From Omnitrophica bacterium RIFOXYB12_FULL_50_7 (GTDB lineage Bacteria; Omnitrophota; Omnitrophia; Omnitrophales; Aquincolibacteriaceae), in NCBI GenBank assembly GCA_001804345.1, contig MHFU01000069.1:1-6882 (forward strand): a stretch of DNA of 6,882 bases, given 5' to 3'. Of this stretch, positions 5,947 through 6,882 are shown piece by piece. The first letter of the stretch is position 1. Each line of letters opens with the position of its first letter. Position numbers and translations under genes: made by a program. Under the pieces are notes generated by a model. That model worked only from the letters and a program-made list of their open reading frames with translations. It was not told the DNA's origin and did not search any database.

Positions 5947-6849
5947 ATGAAATCAGTGACAGATAAAACCACGACACTCAGAAAAGCCGTAGCCACCAGT
6001 ACCCTCGTCGCAAACAAGGAAGCGATCGAGAGGCTTGTGCGTAACGACGTTTCCAAAAAAGATATCTTGATCGTGGCGCGTATTGCCGGCGTCCAAGCCG
6101 CTAAGCAAACCAGCGCCTTGATTCCTTATTGTCATCCTTTGGCGATCGATTCTGTGAGTATCGAATATGAGGTAGGTGAGGAAAAAATCGTCGTCACAGC
6201 CCAAGTGGAAGTAGTTTCAAAAACAGGGGTTGAAATGGAGGCGCTGTGCGCGGCGTCGGTTGCGGCGCTTACGATCTATGACATGCTCAAACCCATTGCG
6301 AAGGATATGGAAATTATTTCGACTAAATTGATCAAGAAAAAGGGCGGTAAAAGTCAGTTTCAAGAGCAGGTTCCTGAAGGCTTTCAAGCGGCGGTTATTG
6401 TGACCTCCGACGGGACTTCAAAAGGAACGCGCAAGGATAAATCCGGGCAAGTGATCAAAGAGCGCTTAGAAGAGTATGGCATTCAGCCAAGCTATACGGT
6501 TTTACCGGACGATAAAGAGCAAATTCTGGTCAAGCTTAAGGAACTGTGTAACGCTGGTGTGGCGCTCATCGTGACGACAGGAGGAACCGGTTTAGGCCCT
6601 CGGGATGTCACGGTTGAAGCCACTGAGATGTTGGGCGGCCGTGAAATACCCGGGATTATGGAAGCGGCGCGAAGTTACGGGCAGAACCGGACACCCTATG
6701 CCATGTTGTCGCGCGGGATCGCGGTGCAAGTGGGTCATTCTATCATTATTAATTTGCCGGGATCGTCAAATGGCGTGAGGGAAACTTTGAATGCTGTTTT
6801 TCCCGCTATTTTGCATGGGTTCCCAATGATGCAGGGAGCAGGGCACTGA
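5947..6849 (+). CDS. moaCB: Bifunctional MoaC-MoaB/Mog fusion for molybdenum cofactor synthesis
   Basis: A 300-aa fusion of two cofactor enzymes. Residues 1-136 are MoaC, cyclic pyranopterin monophosphate synthase, acting on the MoaA product. K53 (AAKQTS), H63 (YCHPLA), D112 and K115 (YDMLK) match the catalytic Lys, His, Asp and Lys of E. coli MoaC, and the domain ends in KKGGKS. After a short linker, residues 146-298 are a MoaB/MogA-type molybdopterin-binding domain that adenylylates molybdopterin. It shows VTSDGTSKGTRKDKSG, the TTGGTGLGPRDVT motif with catalytic-type D220, and NLPGSSNGVRE. The order MoaC then MoaB is a known bifunctional type in Bacteroidota and others. The N-terminus is about a dozen residues shorter than E. 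coli MoaC, but the in-frame moaA stop just upstream and the site GGAGGA (5935-5940), 6 nt before the ATG, fix this start. Confidence 0.95.
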   Translation: MKSVTDKTTTLRKAVATSTLVANKEAIERLVRNDVSKKDILIVARIAGVQAAKQTSALIPYCHPLAIDSVSIEYEVGEEKIVVTAQVEVVSKTGVEMEALCAASVAALTIYDMLKPIAKDMEIISTKLIKKKGGKSQFQEQVPEGFQAAVIVTSDGTSKGTRKDKSGQVIKERLEEYGIQPSYTVLPDDKEQILVKLKELCNAGVALIVTTGGTGLGPRDVTVEATEMLGGREIPGIMEAARSYGQNRTPYAMLSRGIAVQVGHSIIINLPGSSNGVRETLNAVFPAILHGFPMMQGAGH

Positions 6850-6862
6850 ATATGTGAAGAGC

Positions 6863-6880
6863 GGGGAGGGAGGCAAAGTG
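6863..6880 (+). promoter_or_regulatory. Likely ribosome binding site and start of a further downstream gene
   Basis: The last bases hold a purine-rich stretch, GGGGAGGGAGG (6863-6873), followed by a GTG at 6878-6880, at the window edge. Counting from GGGAGG at 6864-6869 the spacing is 8 nt. Another GTG at 6854 is in the same frame, which stays open to the end, but it lies before the ribosome-binding stretch. Only one or two codons of the putative gene are visible, so its product cannot be called. A further molybdenum-cofactor gene would fit, as moaD, moaE, moeA and mobA have not appeared so far, but this is only a guess. Confidence 0.35.
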
Positions 6881-6882
6881 CT

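Noticed and set aside
179..6204. Open frames on the minus strand and secondary plus-strand frames
   Set aside because: All lie inside the well-identified genes, lack family motifs and ribosome sites, and are shadows of the real coding frames.
1..6882. tRNA, rRNA, CRISPR array, insertion sequence or prophage parts
   Set aside because: Nothing resembling these was seen; coding density is high and every gap longer than 30 nt is described above.

Overview
The window is one co-directional (+ strand) block of anaerobic nitrate-respiration and molybdenum-cofactor genes. The order is end of narG, narH, narJ, narI, narK, moaA, then a moaC-moaB fusion, and the left and right ends cut through a larger locus. 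All proteins are full length and unbroken except narG, of which only the last 16 codons are present. The host is a bacterium of roughly balanced GC content with strong AGGAG-type ribosome binding sites and at least one likely TTG start. I cannot name the phylum. The NarH sequence has the flavour of the NarH/NxrB group that includes Nitrobacter-type nitrite oxidoreductases, and the MoaC-MoaB fusion is a form I know best from Bacteroidota and other non-proteobacterial lineages. This points away from a classical enteric bacterium.

Layout: 1-52, NarG C-terminus. 53-157, a gap holding two adjacent stem-loops that are diverged inverted copies of each other. 158-1708, narH (start corrected from the ATG at 113). 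1712-2383, narJ. 2407-3135, narI. 3136-3202, a short gap almost filled by a 17-codon mini-ORF. 3203-4798, narK, with an extra pair of membrane helices in the middle. 4799-4929, a hairpin-rich leader. 4930-5943, moaA (start corrected to a TTG). 5947-6849, moaC-moaB fusion. 6850-6882, a strong purine-rich ribosome-binding stretch, probably for the next gene.

How they work together: NarK moves nitrate in and/or nitrite out. NarI takes electrons from quinol through two b haems and passes them to the four Fe-S clusters of NarH, which feed the Mo-bisMGD site of NarG. NarJ is the assembly chaperone. MoaA and the MoaC domain convert GTP to cyclic pyranopterin monophosphate, and the MoaB/Mog domain activates molybdopterin later in the pathway. 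The locus therefore couples the enzyme to its cofactor supply.

The most interesting non-coding signals are (i) a potential RNA switch ahead of moaA, where one 10-nt segment can pair either with an upstream arm or with the moaA Shine-Dalgarno region, and (ii) the paired imperfect palindromes between narG and narH, whose stems differ by compensatory changes.
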